From contig CANHIR010000092.1 of NCBI GenBank assembly GCA_947461015.1, positions 1 to 7,403 on the forward strand: a stretch of 7,403 nt of DNA, read 5' to 3'. Below, piece after piece: positions 1-6,716 of this stretch. Position numbers and translations under genes: made by a program. Each line of letters opens with the position of its first letter. Position 1 is the first letter of the stretch. This DNA is from Bacteroidota bacterium. Lineage in GTDB: Bacteria; Bacteroidota; Bacteroidia; Chitinophagales; Chitinophagaceae. The notes below the pieces were generated by a model. The model had not been told where the DNA came from, did not search any database, and saw only the letters and a list, made by a program, of their open reading frames with translations.

Positions 1-28
1 AGACTTGTAAAAAATGTTGAATATTCAT
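1..28 (-). CDS. Possible start of a further gene, cut by the window edge
   Basis: On the minus strand an ATG at 28-26 opens a frame of nine codons (MNIQHFLQV) that is still open at the edge. An in-frame TAG lies 27 nt upstream of the ATG, so it is the first available start. GGGCGG sits about five bases before it, a passable ribosome site. N-termini of the form M-x-(I/F)-Q-x-F-L-x-(I/V) are common in EpsF/Wzc-like polysaccharide chain-length proteins, which would suit this locus, but nine residues are too few to assign a family. Confidence 0.33.
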
Positions 29-178
29 AGATACCGCCCGTTTTAAATAAAACTAAAAGCCCGAAACTGATTTACCGTTCTACAAAATCATCTGGTGCAG
101 ACATGCCTTTTTCAGGGGAAGCAGGCTGATAACGTGCTTCGTTGGTGTCCGCAAAAATTTATTGACTCAGCGACTCAC
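29..178. other. Intergenic region downstream of paralogue B hydrolase
   Basis: About 150 nt, AT-richer than the genes. It holds a short direct repeat (GACTCA twice, 165-178). No convincing rho-independent terminator was found: the stem near 105-126 is imperfect and not followed by a T-run on the minus strand. The AT-rich stretch at 41-60 could contain a promoter for a gene beginning at 28, but I could not assign a -35/-10 pair. Confidence 0.35.
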
Positions 179-1387
179 TTAATTGAACGGACGCAAACCA
201 GTGAAATCATTCACGCTGGCGGCATATTTGTATCTTTCGGCCAATGAAAGATTCGCTGCCGTGATAAGAAAGAAATCGTACGCGACTAAACGCTCGCTTG
301 CCATAAGGTACTGAAAGTGCATCCGGAATTTATCTTTTCTTATCGTCCGGTACTTGGCAGGACCAAACATATCGGCAAACTTAGGCGACAACAACTTGGG
401 GGCCCTGTACGGCCTTTGCCCCGTCATAGCCAATGGATCACACATGGCAAAGCAACAACCATCTGGCGGTGCAGAAAAATCAATCCAATCAATCAAGTCT
501 ATCTGCCCCAACATCGATAGCTCCGACCTGAACTTATGAGCCTGCGGCAAACAGGCAAGTAGAGGAATGCACTGACCCAGACTCATAAACGAAAGCTTGA
601 CTTGCAAAGCTCTGTTCACTGGCACTTTACCCATAAGTAAATTGGCAGCACGTGAAAGGATGCATACAGCCATGATCGTGCCAGTACTGTGCGCCACAAT
701 CAGAATTTCGTCATCTTGACTCTGGAGAATGCGCTCTACCAGACGGTGCGCCTGTGCATCTAGCCGCGCATCTAGCTCTGGCACCCTACCCTCAGCCTGG
801 CGAGCGGTAAAAGCATAGCTGCGGGTGATCCAGTGCATGCTGAAGCGGGACTGCGAATAGCGCGCTGCCGCAAGAAGAAGTGCTAAGGTCAGCAAGCTGA
901 AAACCCCGCCCGCCCAAACTGGCCAATGCAACGCAGTTACAACCCCTTTTCCCAGAATAACGGCGAACATGGGCGCACCGAATAGCATCAACATCAGGAC
1001 TACAAATGGCGCAAACAAAGCCACAGCTGGTGGCCATGACAATTTAAACATCTTCCACCAACTACCATGACGAAGATTGAACAAAGTCGTCGTGAAAACA
1101 TCCCACCAAATACTTAGGGTATGCATGGGCCAGTTGTTGCGCACAACATCATCCCAACGCATAAACTCATAGTGCGTACTAACCTGATAACTGCAGCCTT
1201 GACTGGACTCTATGGTCCAGAAGGAGTTACCCCCTGGAATTTGCTGGCGAGCTCCCACGTCAAACTGCCAACCGTTGATCTGACTTTGTTTAGTCGCCTC
1301 TTGCTTATACAAGTTGTAATATGGCTTAGCGCCTTTTGGGTCAAAACCACTTATATAAAAAACGCAACGTCGACGGATGTCAGTCAC
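179..1387 (-). CDS. Membrane-anchored putative serine hydrolase (alpha/beta-hydrolase-like), paralogue B
   Basis: A 402-residue paralogue of the protein at 3132-4361. Matching blocks are: VFYISGFDPKGA (9-20); YEFMRWDD (73-80); a membrane hairpin (about 121-147 and 152-175); a nucleophile-like VAHSTGT with Ser234; LGQCIPL (270-276); DFSAPPD (303-309); and RMHFQYLMA (355-363) with His357. The first glycine of the G-x-S-x-G box is alanine (A-H-S-T-G), a variant common among active lipases and hydrolases. Asp303 or Asp309 could be the acid. It lacks the roughly 25-residue N-terminal extension of paralogue A. The start is GTG at 1387, the fourth codon after the upstream gene's TAA in the same frame. 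No Shine-Dalgarno is obvious, so translation probably depends on reinitiation from the gene before it. It ends at TAA 179. The specific function is unknown; a lipid or glycolipid acyl-ester hydrolase or transferase is the likeliest class. Confidence 0.8.
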   Translation of the reverse strand: MTDIRRRCVFYISGFDPKGAKPYYNLYKQEATKQSQINGWQFDVGARQQIPGGNSFWTIESSQGCSYQVSTHYEFMRWDDVVRNNWPMHTLSIWWDVFTTTLFNLRHGSWWKMFKLSWPPAVALFAPFVVLMLMLFGAPMFAVILGKGVVTALHWPVWAGGVFSLLTLALLLAAARYSQSRFSMHWITRSYAFTARQAEGRVPELDARLDAQAHRLVERILQSQDDEILIVAHSTGTIMAVCILSRAANLLMGKVPVNRALQVKLSFMSLGQCIPLLACLPQAHKFRSELSMLGQIDLIDWIDFSAPPDGCCFAMCDPLAMTGQRPYRAPKLLSPKFADMFGPAKYRTIRKDKFRMHFQYLMASERLVAYDFFLITAANLSLAERYKYAASVNDFTGLRPFN

Positions 1388-1396
1388 GGTATAGAT

Positions 1397-1741
1397 TTAA
1401 AAAATCGTAGGGCGCTCAAGCCCCTTTTGGAGAACCACATCTACAACAGGCTGTTCTCGCTTATTGGCTCGTTGACAGTGGTCTTGCTCGAAGCGATCTG
1501 TGATCCAGATGATGCCTCTCGCCCATAACTTGTGGCGTTCACGCCATGCGTGAGAAGACACACTTTCCCAAGCATAACCATTGAACAAAGACGCATTGAC
1601 AAAGTGGTCCAGCGCCCGGACACCCGCACGAGCGCGACTGCTTGGTCCTGAAAAACCTACCACCACCAAAATTAGATAGCCCAGTATCGCCATCGGCACT
1701 ACCACCGACATCAAGATAAAACCCATTAACCGTTCTTTCAC
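1397..1741 (-). CDS. Small single-pass membrane protein of unknown function
   Basis: A 114-residue protein with one strongly hydrophobic segment (about 7-29) at its N-terminus and a polar C-terminal domain. The soluble part contains ALDHFVNASLFNGYAWESVS (43-62), SHAWRERHK (63-71) and ITDRFEQDHCQRA (80-92). The pattern LDxxxNAxxxxGYxxExxSSxAxR followed by DxxxxxxHCxxA recalls small uncharacterised membrane proteins I associate with phages and prophages. That likeness is from memory and unverified. The frame opens at GTG 1741 in a GTGA overlap with the P450 stop. ATG at 1726 would give 109 residues and is a real alternative. Neither has a strong ribosome site; coupling to P450 termination favours GTG. 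It stops 9 nt before the paralogue B hydrolase and in the same frame. Its position between P450 and hydrolase suggests a membrane partner for one of them, which is inference. Confidence 0.72.
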   Translation of the reverse strand: MKERLMGFILMSVVVPMAILGYLILVVVGFSGPSSRARAGVRALDHFVNASLFNGYAWESVSSHAWRERHKLWARGIIWITDRFEQDHCQRANKREQPVVDVVLQKGLERPTIF

Positions 1742-3135
1742 ACCAAAGGTCTTCTGTAAAGTTTCAAACTAACGCCATTAGCCGAGCGAATTGTTAGGCG
1801 CCCAACCGGTTGCGGAACATGACCGGGCACAACTTCAAGCCTATAGCGTGCCACTAGACTGGATAAAATCACCATCGCCTCTTGCATTGCAAAGGCGGCA
1901 CCAATGCAGACCCGAGGACCGGCGCCGAAAGGCAGATATGCTTGGCGCAGAGACTCACGCGTAGACTCTTCATCGTAGCGATCAGGATTGAAAGCATCAG
2001 GCTCATGCCACCATAGACGATGCCTTTGAATCAACCAAGGTGAAACCAAAATCGAAGCGCCCTTGGGCACTAACTTGTCCCGCATGGGGCACTTTTGAGC
2101 CGCCTCACGCACAATGAAACCTACGGGTGGAAACAACCGTAGGGCCTCCCTAAATACGTTCCAAGTCAGAGTCATGGGTTTTAAGTCTGGCTGCATCAAG
2201 CTGCGGCCTTGCAATTGCGCAGTTACTTCGGCATGGACGCGTTCTTGCACATCGGGCACTTTGGCCAGCAAATAGCAGGCCCAAGTCAAAGCACTAGCCG
2301 AGGTTTCATGCCCTGCCAAAAACAACATGGCCACTTGATCCACCAACTCATTAAAACTGAAGGGTTGACTTGTCTTTGGGTCACGCGCCGACATGAAGGC
2401 CGCCAAAATATCGGTTGAGCCCGATTCGCCTTCTCCCTTCCCATCACGCATGTGGGCCTCATAGCGTGGCCGAATACGGGCCTCAAGTAACCCCCTAATC
2501 TCGCTGGCTGCATTACGACTTCGCCAAACATCCCAGGGCCACACTAGCCAACGCATACCAAACATAGCTGGCAGCATCAGCTTGGGAGCCGAAGCCTGAA
2601 ATCGCGAAAATGCCTTAAAGATGCGGTGAGCATCTTCGCCCTTTAGTGCTTGAGAAAAAATGGTCCTAAAAATGATATCGGCAGTAACAAACGTCATATC
2701 CACTTCGATGTTTTGCTGCGTTCCAGCAGGCAATCGATCCAAACGCTTCAACATGTCTTCGGTGGCTTGCTTCATAACCGGAAAGGCAACCTTCAAACGC
2801 GCCTGGGCAAACGCTGGTTCCATCATTTCACGCTGGCGCTGCCATGTAGAGCCATTGGTAGTGAATACGCTGTCACCAAGAAGTGGGCGCAAGGCATTGC
2901 CTAGCAAAGGGCTTTTGGGAAAATCGGTCGAGTTGTCTTGCAGCACTAGTTTGACCATTGCCGGGTCATTGACCATGTACAAATCCACACCTGGTAAATG
3001 AATCTCTCCCATTTGCATGTGGTAACTACGTTCATAAAGGCGATCTAGCCACGAGCGCCGCGCGTTGAAAAAGAACTTCCACATACTCGTACGTTTCTTG
3101 CGCGGCTCCGGATAAACAGGACAAAAATGGCTCAT
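1738..3135 (-). CDS. Cytochrome P450 monooxygenase
   Basis: A 465-residue P450 with all diagnostic elements: helix C WQRQR (98-102); helix I FLAGHETSASALTW (272-285) with the Gly-His-Glu-Thr oxygen-activation site; the ExxR motif EALR (330-333); the PERF-like FNPDRYD (382-388); and the heme loop PFGAGPRVCIG (402-412) with Cys410 as the thiolate ligand. It lacks a clear N-terminal membrane anchor and is of normal length for a bacterial enzyme. The AGHET helix I is like that of the CYP4/CYP102-type fatty-acid hydroxylases, so an acyl or other lipid substrate is plausible but unproven. It starts at ATG 3135 inside an ATGA overlap with the upstream hydrolase gene, with AAAAGGCGG about six bases before the start. 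It ends in a 4-nt GTGA overlap with the small membrane protein gene. No ferredoxin, ferredoxin reductase or fused reductase is present here, so electrons must come from a partner encoded elsewhere. Confidence 0.96.
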   Translation of the reverse strand: MSHFCPVYPEPRKKRTSMWKFFFNARRSWLDRLYERSYHMQMGEIHLPGVDLYMVNDPAMVKLVLQDNSTDFPKSPLLGNALRPLLGDSVFTTNGSTWQRQREMMEPAFAQARLKVAFPVMKQATEDMLKRLDRLPAGTQQNIEVDMTFVTADIIFRTIFSQALKGEDAHRIFKAFSRFQASAPKLMLPAMFGMRWLVWPWDVWRSRNAASEIRGLLEARIRPRYEAHMRDGKGEGESGSTDILAAFMSARDPKTSQPFSFNELVDQVAMLFLAGHETSASALTWACYLLAKVPDVQERVHAEVTAQLQGRSLMQPDLKPMTLTWNVFREALRLFPPVGFIVREAAQKCPMRDKLVPKGASILVSPWLIQRHRLWWHEPDAFNPDRYDEESTRESLRQAYLPFGAGPRVCIGAAFAMQEAMVILSSLVARYRLEVVPGHVPQPVGRLTIRSANGVSLKLYRRPLV

Positions 3136-4361
3136 AGAACCGCCTTTTGAAAAACGCGCTGGCGCAAGTCAAGCGAGCCTGCAGTCAAAGAAAAATAGTC
3201 GTATCCGCCGGGCAACTGCGCGGCCATTAAATACTGCATATGCATGCGTCGCTTGTTTTTCTTTAAGACGGCATAAGTAGCCGGATCAAATAAAGTGTGA
3301 AACCTGGGTGAGGCCATGACGCGCGGATTAATGCTGGGGACACCTGCACATAAGGCTACAGGATCCACAAGGGCAAAACTGCCCCAGTCGGATGGCGAAG
3401 AAAAATCTACCCAAAACAGATCCCTATTTGCCCCGACGCAGGCCAATTCAATACGAAATGTATGTGCTGCAGGCATGAGTGCGAACAACGGAATACATTG
3501 CCCCAGCGTGAGCACAGACAACTTAGCCAAAGCTTGCGGCGCATCCAAGCAACACTTAACAGTTCGTGATGCAACAGATACCGCGCCCATACTTCCAACA
3601 CTAAAACCTACCATTACAACCTCGTCCACCTCAGGGCAAAGCAATACCTGCCTGATCTGCGCCGCCAAGCCATCCCAACGAGCCGACAAATTGGGAACAT
3701 GGCCACTCGAATGCTGATCTGCAAAACAGAAAATACGCAATAGCCAGGAAGTGTGCAAGCGTTGCTCTAGCCACCACCCTTCCCACAGCAGGCCAAACGT
3801 GACCAGCAAGCCCACGCCAGCTGAAACTGCCCCGCTCACCCCATTAACGGACAGCAGCAGATAAACCGCAAAAGCCAACGAAATGGTGACAAATAAAACA
3901 CAAAACCAATAAAAAGCCGGGTAAAAAAGCGCCATCAGAGTCCTCTTGGCCACGCGCCATATTTTTTGAAGCACTCTCGGCTTCCTAAACACCTGAGCGT
4001 AAAACCTTAAAGCACTGATAAGCACCTGCCAGGATTTCCGGGGCCAGTGCGCGCGGACAATATCGTCCCAACGCACATATTCGTAGACCGTTTCCGTGTC
4101 AGCCCAACTTACTGACCACACCGCGTTGCCATTGCCCATAGTCTTGCGATCGCTAACTGTGTACAAAGTGCCCGTGACTTCGCCTTGTAAAGCGGCTTGC
4201 ATGCGGTAAATCCGATGGTAATGAGCGGCCCCCTTGGGGTCAAAGCCACTCAAAAAAAATACATGTCGACGCTTAACGTATCCGTTCTTCCGATCATCCT
4301 GCTTCAGACCATGCCTATGGTCAGCGTCTTCAGCCTCGATTGGGCTAGGATTTAAAGCCAT
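3132..4361 (-). CDS. Membrane-anchored putative serine hydrolase (alpha/beta-hydrolase-like), paralogue A
   Basis: A 409-residue protein of no family I can name. Its features are: a hydrophilic N-terminal tail (1-30) with no signal peptide; VFFLSGFDPKGA (34-45), which looks like a beta strand and oxyanion loop; YEYVRWDD (93-100); two predicted membrane helices (about 147-170 and 176-196); and then a nucleophile-elbow-like VGFSVGS with Ser254 in a G-x-S-x-G box. Downstream are LGQCIPL (286-292), DFSSPSD (319-325) and RMHMQYLMA (372-380); Asp319/Asp325 and His374 are candidates for the rest of the triad. It is paralogous to the gene at 179-1387, with these blocks in the same order. ATG at 4361 is the only reasonable start: GGAG sits only two bases upstream, but an in-frame TAA precedes it closely and there is no later start before the conserved core. 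It overlaps the GT1 gene by 10 nt and the P450 gene by 4 nt (ATGA). An esterase, acyltransferase or lipase role is inferred. Confidence 0.82.
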   Translation of the reverse strand: MALNPSPIEAEDADHRHGLKQDDRKNGYVKRRHVFFLSGFDPKGAAHYHRIYRMQAALQGEVTGTLYTVSDRKTMGNGNAVWSVSWADTETVYEYVRWDDIVRAHWPRKSWQVLISALRFYAQVFRKPRVLQKIWRVAKRTLMALFYPAFYWFCVLFVTISLAFAVYLLLSVNGVSGAVSAGVGLLVTFGLLWEGWWLEQRLHTSWLLRIFCFADQHSSGHVPNLSARWDGLAAQIRQVLLCPEVDEVVMVGFSVGSMGAVSVASRTVKCCLDAPQALAKLSVLTLGQCIPLFALMPAAHTFRIELACVGANRDLFWVDFSSPSDWGSFALVDPVALCAGVPSINPRVMASPRFHTLFDPATYAVLKKNKRRMHMQYLMAAQLPGGYDYFSLTAGSLDLRQRVFQKAVL

Positions 4362-5602
4362 TGCTCCAGATAATTATTAATAAAGTCGCGGGAATCATAT
4401 GGGCTGCCCTGCTTGGCACAGCGCATGCAAGCGTTCGCCACATCACTGCTTTGAAGCAAGCTCTGCAAACGCAATTGCATCAGCCCTGGTGCAAGGGATT
4501 GCAGCACTTGGGCTACGCCTAGCCGCTGCAAGCGAAAAGCGTTATCAAACTGGTCATAAGCGCGAGGCACAACCAACTGAGCCACACCCGCATGCAGGGC
4601 CTGCGCACTCGAGCCAATTCCGCCATGGTGCACCAAAGCGCGCGCGCGCGGAAGCAGATCGACAAAGGACACATAAAGCCCTGCCCAAACGGACGACGCC
4701 CTCTCAGACACCTTGGTCTCCAAAGCATTGCTCAACTTACCCAACAAAACAGCACGAAGCCCCAGTGCGTCGCAAGCCTTCAAAGCCTCTGAAAAAAAAA
4801 CATCGGTATCTTGGAGGGCCGTGCCCGGCATGAAAACCACGGGCGCATCCCCATTCTCTAGAAAAGTCTGTAAACCTGAGGGTAAAGGTTTAGCCAAATT
4901 TTCAAATCTCACAAAATCCGTCTGGATCACATGCCTCGGCCAGTCGGGCGCTGCCGGTGCAAACCACTTCGGAAACAAGGCCAACCCAGCCTGCGGGGAA
5001 TGTATCCACTGACCAAACACAGAACTTGTCAACGGTGCCAAACCCTGAGCCTGACGCAAGCCCTCAAGAGCGGGCATTACCAAAGGCTGTAACTTCCATA
5101 GGTCGAGCGCATGCCAAATAAGACGCAACATCCAGAGCGGCATCCAAGGCGGCAACTGCCACTTCGCCAAAATTAAAGGAGGGCAAACAGTACGTAAAAA
5201 AATTGGAGCGGTATAGACACTCACTAACGGCAAGCCCAATTTTTCCTGGGCTACCCTTGCTCCCATAGCCAAAGGATTAGCCAGTACCAAACAAGGCCCC
5301 TTAGCAGACCAAGCAACCAAGCGCTCAAAAGTCGGCAATAAGGCCGGGAGTAGCAAATAGCGCCACATCACACCCAAACCATCTACCGGATGCCACAGCT
5401 TTGAATGTGCCACCGTCTGCTCATAATCCCTTTCGGTGCCAATAGCCTCAAACTCCAGACCTGCCTCCAGTACCATGCCTTCAAAAACAGGGTTGGTCAG
5501 CACTACTGCGCGGTGGCCCCGCTCCTTCAGCGCTGTTCCCAGCGCCAACATGGGGTGAACATCGCCCGTGCTTCCTAAAGTAACCAAACACACCGTACTC
5601 AA
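4352..5602 (-). CDS. GT1-family glycosyltransferase resembling RhlB (rhamnolipid/glycolipid type)
   Basis: A 416-residue GT-B fold enzyme of the glycolipid and sterol glycosyltransferase group (GT1, MGT-like). From memory it resembles RhlB, which joins dTDP-rhamnose to 3-hydroxyacyl lipids: the N-terminal GSTGDVHPMLALG (10-22), SKLWHPVDGLGVMW (67-80), FGQWIHSPQ (196-204) followed by LFPKWFAP (209-216), and the donor site HHGGIGSSAQALHAGV (325-340) with AYDQFDNAFRLQRLGV (348-363). In the family the HHGG and DQFDN segments bind the nucleotide sugar, and the C-terminal half holds the donor. No signal peptide is visible; it should act in the cytoplasm at the membrane face. The start is TTG at 5602, which fits the RhlB N-terminus. 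GTG at 5593 is the nearest alternative and would clip the first strand. Upstream only a weak GAAG is visible. The stop overlaps the next gene by 10 nt. The lipid-like acceptor is inferred from family similarity. Confidence 0.9.
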   Translation of the reverse strand: MSTVCLVTLGSTGDVHPMLALGTALKERGHRAVVLTNPVFEGMVLEAGLEFEAIGTERDYEQTVAHSKLWHPVDGLGVMWRYLLLPALLPTFERLVAWSAKGPCLVLANPLAMGARVAQEKLGLPLVSVYTAPIFLRTVCPPLILAKWQLPPWMPLWMLRLIWHALDLWKLQPLVMPALEGLRQAQGLAPLTSSVFGQWIHSPQAGLALFPKWFAPAAPDWPRHVIQTDFVRFENLAKPLPSGLQTFLENGDAPVVFMPGTALQDTDVFFSEALKACDALGLRAVLLGKLSNALETKVSERASSVWAGLYVSFVDLLPRARALVHHGGIGSSAQALHAGVAQLVVPRAYDQFDNAFRLQRLGVAQVLQSLAPGLMQLRLQSLLQSSDVANACMRCAKQGSPYDSRDFINNYLEQWL

Positions 5603-5623
5603 AAAAAGTCTTCTATCAAAGTT

Positions 5624-6619
5624 TTATGCACGGCGCAAAAATGGCCGAACCCAGCGACGCCACCAGACCAAATCTAAGGGGCTTTGCGAACGCCAAGCTA
5701 ACAACTCCCCCAAAGCCTGCTCAGGTGAACATACCTTTCTTGTTGTTTGGCTCACATACACTGGATAAAGCAACAAAGTCGCGGCTACCAACTCATCCAG
5801 CACAAGTTGGCGGGTGCGACGCGGGTGCGGGTGCCTGTCCTGCGTCAGACCCCAGCCCGCATAAAAAGGCTGGCCGTAACACACCACTGTCTTGCCGCGT
5901 AGCAAAGCTTCAAAACCTATTAGCGAAGTCATCACATGCACTTCATCCACTGAAGCTAGCATCTGAGGCAACGACTCCTGTAAAACCACTTCATCACACC
6001 ACTTCAGAGCCTGCGAGTCTTGCGTGCCCGCACGACGTAAGCCTGCCATAACATCAGGATGTGGTTTGTAAACCACCCAAGCATCTGGCCGTGCCTGACG
6101 AACAGCCTGCAACAGTGCCATGTTGGTGCGAATGTCTATCGTGCCAGTCGCGATCGACGCATCGGTCTCGACTTGGCCAGCAACTAACAGAACTGGCTTA
6201 TGTGTTTGTGGCCTGCACCACGGCACAGCAGACAGGTTGTACTTACTCAGCCCAGCAGCTACCACCTTGTGTCTGAATTGTTCAGCGCGTGTCAACAAAT
6301 CCTGATCGTAAAAACCATCTTGCAGCATCACTTCCAGAGCACTGGGCTCACGTGCATCAAAGTAAATGCCTATAGGGTCTATCACCCACGATATCGGCAG
6401 GGTCAAGTCGGCTCCCAAACCAATCGAGCGTAAAAAACCGTCCTCCAAGCGCACTACCCTTACTTCAGGTGCCAGCCCAGGCAAAAGTGCATTCGAACCC
6501 CACAGCAACAAAGTTGCCTCCCGTGGAACCTGCGCAGTCCGACGCACAAAACGAATGTCTTGACGCTGTGTGAATTGACGTAACAACGCCCTCTTGCGCC
6601 AGGAAAAACCATTGGCCAT
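5624..6619 (-). CDS. Single-module KpsC-type capsule polysaccharide glycosyltransferase (Capsule_synth family)
   Basis: The protein matches one module of KpsC, the capsule enzyme that transfers beta-Kdo to the lipid-linked terminus in group 2 capsules (Pfam Capsule_synth, PF05159). Numbered from the chosen start (331 aa), the family motifs are GFSWRKR (4-10), EDGFLRSIGLG (59-69), QVETDAS (149-155), YKPHPD (184-189), TSLIGFEALLRGK (231-243) and YGQPFYAGWGLT (248-259). Classical KpsC has two such modules and about 670 residues, so this is a one-module version. I chose the ATG at 6619 because GAGGGG lies six bases upstream and because the family similarity begins at GFSxxKR. The frame is open further upstream, with an ATG at 6664 and a TTG at 6667, but those add 15-16 unconserved residues and have poor ribosome sites. 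TAA at 5624 is followed 21 nt later by the GT1 gene in the same frame. Kdo transfer is known for the family; the sugar used here is not shown by the sequence. Confidence 0.9.
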   Translation of the reverse strand: MANGFSWRKRALLRQFTQRQDIRFVRRTAQVPREATLLLWGSNALLPGLAPEVRVVRLEDGFLRSIGLGADLTLPISWVIDPIGIYFDAREPSALEVMLQDGFYDQDLLTRAEQFRHKVVAAGLSKYNLSAVPWCRPQTHKPVLLVAGQVETDASIATGTIDIRTNMALLQAVRQARPDAWVVYKPHPDVMAGLRRAGTQDSQALKWCDEVVLQESLPQMLASVDEVHVMTSLIGFEALLRGKTVVCYGQPFYAGWGLTQDRHPHPRRTRQLVLDELVAATLLLYPVYVSQTTRKVCSPEQALGELLAWRSQSPLDLVWWRRWVRPFLRRA

Positions 6620-6716
6620 TAATGGCCCCTCGTGTAGGGCAGCTGTTGGTGAACCGCCTAGCATCAAGTAAGACGCTTCAGATTCAATGTTTTAAGCGCA
6701 TTCAAGTAATGCACAT
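6620..6716. other. Gap between GT4 and KpsC-like genes
   Basis: About 97 nt separate the GT4 stop from the preferred KpsC-like start. The gap holds the ribosome site described separately. On the minus strand the first half is AT-leaning and contains two TTGAAT hexamers, but I could not pair either with a good -10 box at normal spacing. No hairpin followed by a T-run was seen. The two genes may still be co-transcribed. Confidence 0.4.
6626..6631 (-). promoter_or_regulatory. Ribosome binding site deciding the start of the KpsC-like gene
   Basis: On the minus strand this reads GAGGGG, followed by six bases (CCATTA) and then ATG at 6619. It is the best Shine-Dalgarno match among the possible starts of this reading frame. 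It favours the 331-residue protein over the 346/347-residue versions starting at 6664 or 6667. Confidence 0.65.

Noticed and set aside
18..27. Perfect 10-bp palindrome TGAATATTCA as an operator
   Set aside because: It overlaps the first codons of the possible gene at the edge. It is AT-rich and short, likely to occur by chance, and has no second copy in the window that I found.
105..126. Possible terminator hairpin (GCCT...AGGC)
   Set aside because: The stem is short and imperfect, and there is no T-run after it on the minus strand.
1121..1528. Plus-strand open frame of 135 codons spanning the junction of two minus-strand genes
   Set aside because: Both minus-strand genes beneath it show better evidence (paralogy, membrane segment, coupled starts). 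The plus-strand product has no family features and no good ribosome site.
3316..3717. Plus-strand open frame of 133 codons
   Set aside because: It is antisense to hydrolase paralogue A, over the blocks conserved with paralogue B, so coding constraint lies on the minus strand.
4638..4650. Alternating GC tract of 13 bases, potentially Z-DNA or a slippage site
   Set aside because: It encodes Pro-Arg-Ala-Arg-Ala at a normal place in the GT1 protein just before HHGG. The frame is intact, so it is probably codon coincidence.
4399..4833. Plus-strand open frame of 144 codons
   Set aside because: It lies wholly antisense to the motif-rich C-terminal half of the GT1 gene. Its product is low-complexity, rich in Ala, Pro, Lys and His, with no recognisable domain.
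5626..6051. Plus-strand open frame of 141 codons
   Set aside because: It is antisense to the conserved KpsC-type motifs and shows no domain of its own; a shadow frame.
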